A DNA stretch of 5,633 bases from Calditrichia bacterium. Lineage in GTDB: Bacteria > Calditrichota > Calditrichia > RBG-13-44-9. The notes under the pieces are model-generated. The model saw only the letters and a program-made list of their open reading frames with translations, was not told the origin of the DNA and did not search any database. Position numbers and translations under genes: made by a program. Positions 1-5,326 of the stretch are shown here, in pieces. The stretch lies in assembly GCA_026991005.1 (NCBI GenBank), contig JALXCH010000336.1, positions 1 through 5,633 of the forward strand, read 5' to 3'. Positions within the stretch are counted from its first letter, which is position 1. Every line of letters starts with the position of its first letter.

Positions 1-41
1 TTCCTCGGACCATTCAGTTCGGTATTTCGGTGGATCTCTAA
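1..41 (+). CDS. C-terminal end of a SusC/RagA-like TonB-dependent outer-membrane receptor (partial)
   Basis: The frame read from base 3 encodes PRTIQFGISVDL and then a TAA stop at 39-41. An 'NPRT-x-QFG-x-x-(hydrophobic)' ending on a short amphipathic strand is the usual C-terminus of SusC/RagA TonB-dependent receptors, where the last beta strand of the barrel is recognised by the Bam complex. The next gene is a SusD homologue, the standard partner encoded directly downstream of SusC, which strongly supports the call despite only 12 codons being visible. SusC forms the outer-membrane channel that SusD caps, importing glycans or other nutrients using TonB energy. The rest of the gene lies left of the window, so substrate class cannot be judged. 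The family call rests on a short motif plus gene order. Confidence 0.8.
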   Translation, partial: PRTIQFGISVDL

Positions 42-43
42 AC

Positions 44-50
44 AAGGAGG
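44..50 (+). promoter_or_regulatory. Shine-Dalgarno sequence for the upstream susD start (ATG 57)
   Basis: AAGGAGG lies 3 bases after the SusC stop codon and 6 bases before ATG 57, which is ideal spacing. A second Shine-Dalgarno, GGAGGG at 89-94, lies 7 bases before the in-frame ATG 102. Both starts are therefore plausible for the SusD gene. A signal this strong is uncommon in Bacteroidota proper, where initiation usually does not depend on Shine-Dalgarno pairing. Confidence 0.7.
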
Positions 51-101
51 GATGCCATGTTAAAGAATAAAAGACAACAAAATGAACTGGAGGGATATGC
101 A

Positions 102-1433
102 ATGAAACTCCGTAAATTTTTGCCATATATTTCGCTGGTATTCATACTGGCACTGCTGTTGGCTCTGGCGGGATGCAGTCTGGATGTCACCGACCCCAAC
201 AGTGCCAGTGAAGAATCGGTGTTGAATACTCCGGAGGGAATTATTTCCCTGGCTGTGGGAATTCAGCAAGCCTATGCCACGAATCTATTCCATCGTCAGG
301 TGTTTACCACCGCTGTAACCGCCCGGGAAATGGCGGTAAACAATACTTTTGCCAATCTGGTGGAGCTGGAAAATGGCGGCACGGAACTGAGCGGCGATAA
401 CGAAGGATTAATCGGGTGGTGGAACAATGCCTACAAAGTGATTGGAATGGCTGAGGATCTGATTGAGAATACTCCCAAAGTGAAAATGGATCCCGGAACG
501 AAAAGCGGCATCATTGCTCTGGCGAAACTGATGAAGGCAATGGCGATTGGCGGACTTGCTACCGGCTGGGAAAAAATGCCGATAAATACGGATAAAAATG
601 GGAAAGCTGAGTTTGTGGATCGCATCCAGGCCCTGCAATATGCAGTGGATTTGCTCACGGAAGCGCTGAACGAAATTAATGAGACTACACCTTCGGATGA
701 ATTCAATTCCAATGTTTTGAATCAGGGGCTGGATTTGAAAAACACCATCCAGCTGTACCTGGCGCGCTTCAAGCTGTTTGCGGGCGATTATAGTGGTGCA
801 CTCAATGCCGCCAATGCCGTGGATCCGAACGCCGTTTCCATGTTTGTGTACGACGACCTGAACCAGAATCCGTTCTGGAATAATACCCAGACCACTCCCA
901 ACTACGCTCCGCGGGATTATTTCGGTGTTCACTATCCGGATGCCGATACTGCCGATGCCCGGTTGGCCTTTTTCATGAGTAAATCCGATGCCCAGTCCAA
1001 TCCTCACGGCTATCCCATCGAGGATTGGAATTCGCCTTTCTATGCTTCGGCGGTGGCTTCGGTGCCGGTGTATGTACCGGGCGAGATTCATCTGATTAAG
1101 GCAGAAGTCTATTTGAATCAGGGCGATATTACCAGCGCGATTAATGAAATTAACATCATTCGCACGAAAACGGCGGCGGACGATCCGCTGGGCATTGGTG
1201 CAGGGCTGGCCCCTTATTCCGGTCCTGCTAACGAGGATTCGGTGCGCGAGGAACTCTTCCGCCAGCGAGCTGCCGAGCTGTTTGGACAGGGATTGCGCCT
1301 GGAAGATGAACGCCGCCTGGGGCAACCGGGCCCCGATCCCTCCGATGCTTTCCAGCGCAGCCGCAATTACTATCCGTATCCTTCGAACGAGCGGAAAAAT
1401 AATCCCAACACGCCGCCAGATCCCAACATTTAG
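102..1433 (+). CDS. SusD/RagB family nutrient-uptake outer-membrane lipoprotein
   Basis: This is a surface lipoprotein that binds a nutrient, typically a glycan or peptide, and acts as the lid of the SusC channel. From ATG 102 the protein is 443 residues, slightly short but within the SusD range. Residues 1-25 form a type II signal peptide: basic MKLRK, a hydrophobic core, and lipobox L22-A23-G24-C25. The mature end CSLDVTDPNS is typical of SusD, where the lipidated Cys is followed by 'ld..dPN'. Family signatures at the C-terminus are E328-T355 (HLIKAEVYLNQGD then INEINIIR, a TPR-like helix pair) and E383-G407 (EELFRQRAAELFGQGLRLED). I chose ATG 102 because it has its own Shine-Dalgarno (GGAGGG, 89-94) and gives a compact signal peptide. 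ATG 57 would add 15 hydrophilic residues before it. It follows the SusC end directly, so the two should be one transcript, ended by the hairpin at 1460. The substrate cannot be read from sequence. Confidence 0.93.
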   Translation: MKLRKFLPYISLVFILALLLALAGCSLDVTDPNSASEESVLNTPEGIISLAVGIQQAYATNLFHRQVFTTAVTAREMAVNNTFANLVELENGGTELSGDNEGLIGWWNNAYKVIGMAEDLIENTPKVKMDPGTKSGIIALAKLMKAMAIGGLATGWEKMPINTDKNGKAEFVDRIQALQYAVDLLTEALNEINETTPSDEFNSNVLNQGLDLKNTIQLYLARFKLFAGDYSGALNAANAVDPNAVSMFVYDDLNQNPFWNNTQTTPNYAPRDYFGVHYPDADTADARLAFFMSKSDAQSNPHGYPIEDWNSPFYASAVASVPVYVPGEIHLIKAEVYLNQGDITSAINEINIIRTKTAADDPLGIGAGLAPYSGPANEDSVREELFRQRAAELFGQGLRLEDERRLGQPGPDPSDAFQRSRNYYPYPSNERKNNPNTPPDPNI

Positions 1434-1459
1434 CGGTTCTAACTTTTCCCCTTTTTTCG

Positions 1460-1501
1460 GAAGGCGCTTTTCCGGTTTTCCCGGAGGCGCCTTCTTTTTT
1501 T
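1460..1501 (+). terminator. Rho-independent terminator after susD
   Basis: An 8-bp GC-rich stem GAAGGCGC (1460-1467) pairs with GCGCCTTC (1487-1494). It encloses an internal 5-bp stem TCCGG/CCGGA (1471-1475 with 1481-1485) across a small TTT/G internal loop. A run of seven T follows (1495-1501). It starts 26 bases after the susD stop. On the other strand the hairpin would be followed by A residues, so it is one-directional and separates the SusCD unit from the purine genes. Confidence 0.92.
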
Positions 1502-1848
1502 ACGGGAAGCGGGAACCGCTGTTCAGCAGAAATTCCGGTAAGGTCGAGCGATGCCTTCCTCCTTCCGCAGTTCTCCCCTTAATTTCGAAAGGATAAGAGA
1601 AAAATCCTTTGTATTGACAATTTTAGCGGTGGGGAAGTTTGGGAAGGATTGCCCTTCTCAGAAGGGTAGTTCGTGAGTTAAACAGAAAACTTACCCTTGG
1701 TCTCATTCTGTTGAATTAAGGGGGATATCATTTCTGCTCCGGATGTCTTCCAATTATTTGGGTTCACCAAAAGATATTGTAAGAAATTGCAAACCCGCGG
1801 AATGCTCCTCGGAGGGGAAAATCACCGTAAAATCACTTTCTTTAATAA
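1502..1848. other. Gene-free interval upstream of purN, with competing inverted repeats
   Basis: I see no credible gene on either strand in this stretch. It holds several small perfect inverted repeats: AGCGG/CCGCT (1508-1512, 1516-1520), AAAGGAT/ATCCTTT (1588-1594, 1604-1610), CCCTTC/GAAGGG (1652-1657, 1661-1666), AAGGGTA/TACCCTT (1662-1668, 1692-1698), AACAGAA/TTCTGTT (1681-1687, 1706-1712) and GGGTT/AACCC (1760-1764, 1792-1796). Several overlap, so they could only form as alternatives. It does not match any purine, ZTP or other riboswitch consensus that I can recall. It may be a structured RNA, a set of protein-binding sites, or simply low-constraint spacer. Confidence 0.5.
1818..1836 (+). 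repeat. Phased direct repeat just upstream of the purN promoter
   Basis: AAAATCAC occurs at 1818-1825 and again at 1829-1836, separated by CGT, giving an 11-base period, close to one helical turn. The second copy ends 12 bases before the -35 box at 1849, placing the pair at roughly -66 to -48 from the predicted transcription start. That is where an activator or repressor acting on purN could bind on one face of the helix. The regulatory role is inference from position only. Confidence 0.45.
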
Positions 1849-1877
1849 TTGACACTTCTGTCTGTTCATGTTATATT
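1849..1877 (+). promoter_or_regulatory. Promoter of the purN-purH-mreB unit
   Basis: There is a perfect -35 box TTGACA (1849-1854), a 17-base spacer, and a -10 box TATATT (1872-1877) preceded by TG at 1869-1870 (extended -10). The -10 region also reads TATATTTG (1872-1879), which fits the TAnnTTTG element of Bacteroidota promoters. The expected start of transcription is about 1884-1886, giving a leader of under 20 bases before the GTG start of purN. The sequence before the -35 box is A/T-rich (TTTAATAA), like an UP element. No other site in the window is as good. Confidence 0.85.
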
Positions 1878-1890
1878 TGCTATTCAAATT

Positions 1891-1895
1891 GAGGG
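1891..1895 (+). promoter_or_regulatory. Shine-Dalgarno sequence fixing the purN start at GTG 1903
   Basis: GAGGG at 1891-1895 is 7 bases before GTG 1903. The in-frame TTG at 1849 is the first half of the -35 box, upstream of the predicted transcript, so the longer reading cannot be the real start if that promoter is used. Confidence 0.75.
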
Positions 1896-1902
1896 CGGTT
1901 CG

Positions 1903-2532
1903 GTGAAAAAAATTGCAGTTTTTGCCTCAGGAAGAGGGAGTAATTTCCAGGCAATTCACCGGAACATTGAACAGGGTGAGCTTCCTGCCCGTATTCAGTG
2001 CTTGATTACGGATAATTCCAATGCAGGGGCACTTCAATATGCCAGCGAAAAACACATCCCTGTGTACATCATACCGCCCCGAGAATACTCTTCTGGCGAA
2101 GCGTTTGGAAACGCCTTGCTGGAGGTATTAAAACGCCACCAGGTGGAATGGATTATCCTGGCGGGTTATCTGAAAAAAATTCCGGAAAATGTAGTGGAAG
2201 CCTATTCGAACCGAATCGTCAACATTCATCCGGCTTTGCTTCCGGCCTTTGGCGGAAAAGGGATGTACGGAATGCGTGTGCACCGCGCGGTATTTCAGTC
2301 CGGCGCCCGGGTAAGCGGGGTAACCGTACACCTGGTGAACAATGAGTACGATGCCGGCCCCATCGTGATGCAGCAGGCAGTGGATATTGCCCACTGCCAG
2401 AGTCCGGAAGAAATTGCCCGGGAAGTTCTGCAGGTGGAGCATCAGGTGTTCTCCCGGGCTCTGAAGCAATTGTTTACCCAACCGTTCACCGTATCCGGGA
2501 ATCGTGTGGTATTTGGGAGCAACGGAATTTAG
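1903..2532 (+). CDS. purN: Phosphoribosylglycinamide formyltransferase (GAR transformylase)
   Basis: PurN transfers a formyl group from 10-formyltetrahydrofolate to glycinamide ribonucleotide, step 3 of cytosolic de novo purine synthesis. The protein is 209 residues from GTG 1903, close to the usual 190-215. It begins with the Rossmann-like strand and phosphate loop KKIAVFASGRGSNFQ (residues 2-16; GRGSN at 10-14). The catalytic residues are in place: N107 and H109 in NIHPALLP, and D150 in EYDAGP. They match E. coli N106, H108 and D144; the segment between them is five residues longer here and carries GGKGMYGMRVH (117-127). The GTG start has a Shine-Dalgarno at 1891-1895 and aligns with the normal N-terminus of the family. 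It is the first gene after the promoter at 1849-1877, and purH follows after 14 bases, so the two folate-dependent formyl transfers of the pathway are made together. Confidence 0.96.
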   Translation: MKKIAVFASGRGSNFQAIHRNIEQGELPARIQCLITDNSNAGALQYASEKHIPVYIIPPREYSSGEAFGNALLEVLKRHQVEWIILAGYLKKIPENVVEAYSNRIVNIHPALLPAFGGKGMYGMRVHRAVFQSGARVSGVTVHLVNNEYDAGPIVMQQAVDIAHCQSPEEIAREVLQVEHQVFSRALKQLFTQPFTVSGNRVVFGSNGI

Positions 2533-2546
2533 CGAGATGCAGTTTT

Positions 2547-4103
2547 ATGAAGGAATGGATTGAAATAAAACGGGCGTTGATTAGCTGCTGGGATAAAACC
2601 GGGTTGTTGCCTTTCGCCACAGCGCTGGTGGGGCAGGGGGTGGAAATTGTCTCCAGCGGCGGTACCGCTCGTTTTCTGAAGGAAAATGGGCTCCCCGTTA
2701 CCGAAGTGAGCGAGGTGACTCGCTTCCCCGAATTACTGGATGGACGAGTGAAAACACTGCATCCCGCGATTCATGGAGGAATATTGGCTCGCCGCATTCC
2801 GGAGCATCTCCAGCAGTTGGAAGCGCAGGGAATTCAACCCATCGATCTGGTGGTGGTGAATCTGTACCCTTTCCTCTCCATGCGGGAAAAGGCAGAACTC
2901 ACCACGGAAGAGATGGTGGAATTCATTGATATTGGCGGACCGACGATGCTTCGAGCAGCCGCAAAGAATTTTCGCCATGTGGTAGCGCTGCACCAACCGG
3001 CGCAGTACCAGCCGTTTCTGGAGAGCTGGAAGTCCCACGATTACCGATTCCCCGTTACCGAAAGCCGCAAGCTGGCCGCCGAAATTTTTTTCACCACCGC
3101 CTATTATGATGCCCAAATCGCCGATTATTTAACGGAGCAGGAGGAAGAGGAAGGTTTCCTGGAGCAGATTTCGTTCTTCTTTCAAAAAGAAAAAAACTTA
3201 CGGTACGGAGAAAATCCCCACCAACGGGCCGCTTTGTACCGGCCAATGACTACGGGCGAAAGAAAGGTGCCGGAGCAGTTGTGGGGCAGAGAAATGTCGT
3301 TCAATAATTATGTGGATGTGAGTGCTGCGGCGGCGCTGGCGCAGGAATTCCAGGAGCCGTTTGTGGCGATTATTAAACACACCAACCCCTGTGGTGCTGC
3401 CAGTGCTGCTTCCGTAAGCGAGGCTTTCGACCGTGCTCTGGCGGGAGATCCGCTCTCGGCCTTCGGTGGAATTGTGGCCACCAATCGACCTGTGGATGAG
3501 GCAACGGCGGAGAAAATTGCCGCTTCGTTTTACGAATGTGTAATTGCTCCGGAGTACCATCCCGGGGCTCTGAAGATTTTACAGAAGAAGAAAAATTTAC
3601 GTCTTCTACGTCATGTGCCATCGGGCCAGGAAGCAAAGGTACCGGAGGCAAAATTTCTTCCTTTTGGGATGCTGCTTCAGGAGCCTGATACGCTGGATTG
3701 GGTGGAAGAAAAATTGGAATCGGTGGGCGCCCGCCAGCCGGAGAAACGGGAACGCGAAGATCTGTTCTGGGCCTGGAAGGTGGTTAAATACGTGAAGTCC
3801 AACGCCATTGTGCTGGTGAAGAATCGCCAGGTGTTGGGCGTCGGTGCAGGCCAGATGTCCCGGGTGGATGCGGTGAAAATTGCTATTTCCAAAGCCCGGG
3901 AAGCGGGCCACAATTTGCAGGGGGCGGTGCTGGCTTCGGATGCTTTCTTCCCGTTTCCGGATGGGGTAGAGGTGGCAGCCGAGGCAGGAGTCAGCGCCAT
4001 CATCCAGCCCGGCGGCTCTATTCGTGATGCGCAGGTGGTGGAAACCGCCCGAAAACTGAATCTGGCAATGTTGTTAACCCATATACGTCATTTTAAACAT
4101 TGA
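2547..4103 (+). CDS. purH: Bifunctional AICAR formyltransferase / IMP cyclohydrolase
   Basis: PurH performs the last two purine steps: formylation of AICAR with 10-formyltetrahydrofolate, then ring closure of FAICAR to IMP. At 518 residues it is full length (family 510-530). The N-terminal IMP cyclohydrolase domain (about 1-200, MGS-like fold) shows SSGGTARFL (36-44), GRVKTLHPAIHGG (66-78), NLYPF (105-109) and DIGGPTMLRAAAKN (128-141). K140 corresponds to the human catalytic Lys137. The transformylase domain shows RYGENPHQ (219-226), IIKHTNPCG with K277-H278 (human Lys266-His267), DPLSAFGG, GAGQMSR, SDAFFPFPDG and IQPGGSIRD. The C-terminus, HIRHFKH, is a form of the usual MRHFRH ending. The phosphate loop reads SCWDK (13-17) where most homologues have SVSDK. 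ATG 2547 is 14 bases after purN; its Shine-Dalgarno is weak, suggesting translational coupling. mreB begins 16 bases after the stop. Confidence 0.97.
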   Translation: MKEWIEIKRALISCWDKTGLLPFATALVGQGVEIVSSGGTARFLKENGLPVTEVSEVTRFPELLDGRVKTLHPAIHGGILARRIPEHLQQLEAQGIQPIDLVVVNLYPFLSMREKAELTTEEMVEFIDIGGPTMLRAAAKNFRHVVALHQPAQYQPFLESWKSHDYRFPVTESRKLAAEIFFTTAYYDAQIADYLTEQEEEEGFLEQISFFFQKEKNLRYGENPHQRAALYRPMTTGERKVPEQLWGREMSFNNYVDVSAAAALAQEFQEPFVAIIKHTNPCGAASAASVSEAFDRALAGDPLSAFGGIVATNRPVDEATAEKIAASFYECVIAPEYHPGALKILQKKKNLRLLRHVPSGQEAKVPEAKFLPFGMLLQEPDTLDWVEEKLESVGARQPEKREREDLFWAWKVVKYVKSNAIVLVKNRQVLGVGAGQMSRVDAVKIAISKAREAGHNLQGAVLASDAFFPFPDGVEVAAEAGVSAIIQPGGSIRDAQVVETARKLNLAMLLTHIRHFKH

Positions 4104-4119
4104 AATATGGAGATTTAAT

Positions 4120-5151
4120 ATGGCTTTTGGATTTTTGAATTTCTTTTCCAACGATATTGGAGTAGACCTGGGTACCGCAAATACCCTTATTTATGTTAAG
4201 AATAAAGGGATTGTGGTAAACGAACCTTCCATTGTTGCCTTCGACGAGAACAGCAACAAAGTGCTGGCTGTGGGTCACGAGGCGCGCGAAATGGTTGGCC
4301 GAACCCATCAGGACATTTTAACCATTCGTCCCCTCAAGGATGGGGTAATTGCCGATTTTGAAGCCACCGAAGTGATGATTCGCGAATTTATTAAAAAGGC
4401 GAAGGTCAGCCGCATCTCCATCGGGAAAATTGTGGTATGTGTACCTTCGGGAATTACGGAAGTGGAGAAGCGAGCGGTGCGCGATAGTGCCGAACGAGCG
4501 GGCGCCCGCGAAGTGTATCTGGTCGCCGAAGCCATGGCTTCGGCCATCGGGGTGGGGCTGGATATCGAAAAACCCATGGGCAATATGATTGTGGATATTG
4601 GCGGCGGTACCAGCGAAATTGCCGTGATTTCTCTGGGCGGTATTGTGCTGCATACTTCCATCCGCATCGGTGGCGATGAAATGAACGAAGCCATTACCCA
4701 GTATTTCAAGAAGAATTACAATTTGTTGATTGGTGAAAAAACCGCCGAAAAGCTAAAGTGCGAAATTGGTTCGGTCATGCCGCTGGAAGAAGAAATTACC
4801 ACCGATGTGAAAGGGCGGGATTTAATTGACGGCATTCCCAAAACGGTGCAGGTTAGTTCCGCCGAAATTCGGGATGCGCTGATGGATCCTGTGAATACCA
4901 TTGTAGAATCCATCCGGCTTACTCTGGAACGCACTCCGCCGGAACTCTCTTCCGATATCCTGGATCATGGAATCATCCTCACCGGTGGAGGTGCCCTGTT
5001 GCGTAAATTAGACGAACTGGTACAGCAGGAAACGCAGTTACCGGTGAATGTGGCAGACGATCCCTTAACTTCTGTTGTGCGCGGTACCGGAAAAATTCTG
5101 GACGATTTCAATCGCTACCATAAAGTATTGCTCAAAAGTCGTCGAATTTAG
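4120..5151 (+). CDS. mreB: Rod shape-determining actin homologue MreB
   Basis: MreB is a bacterial actin that forms membrane-bound filaments and guides peptidoglycan synthesis along the side wall with MreC, MreD, RodA and PBP2. The 343 residues equal the usual length (E. coli 347). The N-terminus, MAFGFLNFFSN, fits an amphipathic membrane-binding helix. Actin-fold motifs are in order: phosphate 1 IGVDLGTANT (13-22), the segment with the expected catalytic glutamate E137 (AEAMASAIGVG), phosphate 2 VDIGGGTSE (158-166), and adenosine motif LTGGGALL (287-294). E137 is followed by Ala where E. coli and B. subtilis have Pro (EPMA, EPFA). ATG 4120 has a Shine-Dalgarno TGGAGA at 4108-4113 with 6-base spacing. 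The gene lies 16 bases after purH with no convincing promoter between, so it is probably read from the purN promoter. mreC follows after 175 bases. Confidence 0.97.
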   Translation: MAFGFLNFFSNDIGVDLGTANTLIYVKNKGIVVNEPSIVAFDENSNKVLAVGHEAREMVGRTHQDILTIRPLKDGVIADFEATEVMIREFIKKAKVSRISIGKIVVCVPSGITEVEKRAVRDSAERAGAREVYLVAEAMASAIGVGLDIEKPMGNMIVDIGGGTSEIAVISLGGIVLHTSIRIGGDEMNEAITQYFKKNYNLLIGEKTAEKLKCEIGSVMPLEEEITTDVKGRDLIDGIPKTVQVSSAEIRDALMDPVNTIVESIRLTLERTPPELSSDILDHGIILTGGGALLRKLDELVQQETQLPVNVADDPLTSVVRGTGKILDDFNRYHKVLLKSRRI

Positions 5152-5183
5152 CTCCAGATACACCCGGTTGCGATTTTTCCCTG

Positions 5184-5217
5184 GAAACCTGTCCGCACTC
5201 CGGGCAGGTTTCTCTTT
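5184..5217 (+). terminator. Terminator-like or attenuating hairpin between mreB and mreC
   Basis: Bases 5184-5195 (GAAACCTGTCCG) pair with 5201-5212 (CGGGCAGGTTTC) in a 12-bp stem with one G-U pair and a 5-base loop, CACTC. The tail is TCTTT (5213-5217) followed by AAAATAAAT, a poor U-tract compared with the susD terminator. It starts 32 bases after the mreB stop. Because mreC has no obvious promoter of its own, partial termination or 3'-end protection of mreB mRNA is more likely than a full stop. Confidence 0.65.
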
Positions 5218-5291
5218 AAAATAAATCGAACCGCTCGGATATGTTGATTCACCCTGTTGCCGCAATCGGCCTCATTCCGGGGCGATTGGCT

Positions 5292-5303
5292 GGTAACGTT
5301 ACC
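5292..5303. repeat. 12-bp perfect palindrome in the mreC leader
   Basis: GGTAACGTTACC is its own reverse complement and lies 23 bases before the mreC start. A second small symmetric element, GCCG-CAAT-CGGC, lies at 5259-5270. A palindrome could be a dimeric repressor site, but one 12-base palindrome is expected by chance in a window this size. Confidence 0.3.
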
Positions 5304-5326
5304 TCTGCAGTTCAGGATATTTTACG

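Noticed and set aside
408..1325. A 305-codon open frame on the - strand, antisense to susD
   Set aside because: It is fully opposite a clear SusD gene, shows no domain I recognise, and has low-complexity Ile/Arg/His/Gly-rich content typical of an antisense shadow.
1614..1641. A second TTGACA (1614-1619) as a promoter for a longer purN leader or small RNA
   Set aside because: No -10 box lies 16-18 bases downstream; only a poor match, GAAGTTTG, to the Bacteroidota-type element is present. Kept only as a possibility to test by start-site mapping.
1743..1892. A 49-codon + strand frame starting at ATG 1743
   Set aside because: It has no Shine-Dalgarno, runs through the purN promoter, and encodes a sequence without recognisable features.
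1502..1902. A purine, PRPP or ZTP riboswitch before purN
   Set aside because: I could not find the conserved core words of these classes, and the predicted purN leader is under 20 bases.
4071..4099. An internal mreB promoter at the end of purH (TTGTTA, 17 bases, TAAACA)
   Set aside because: Only four of six and three of six bases match consensus, which is near chance; not enough to call.
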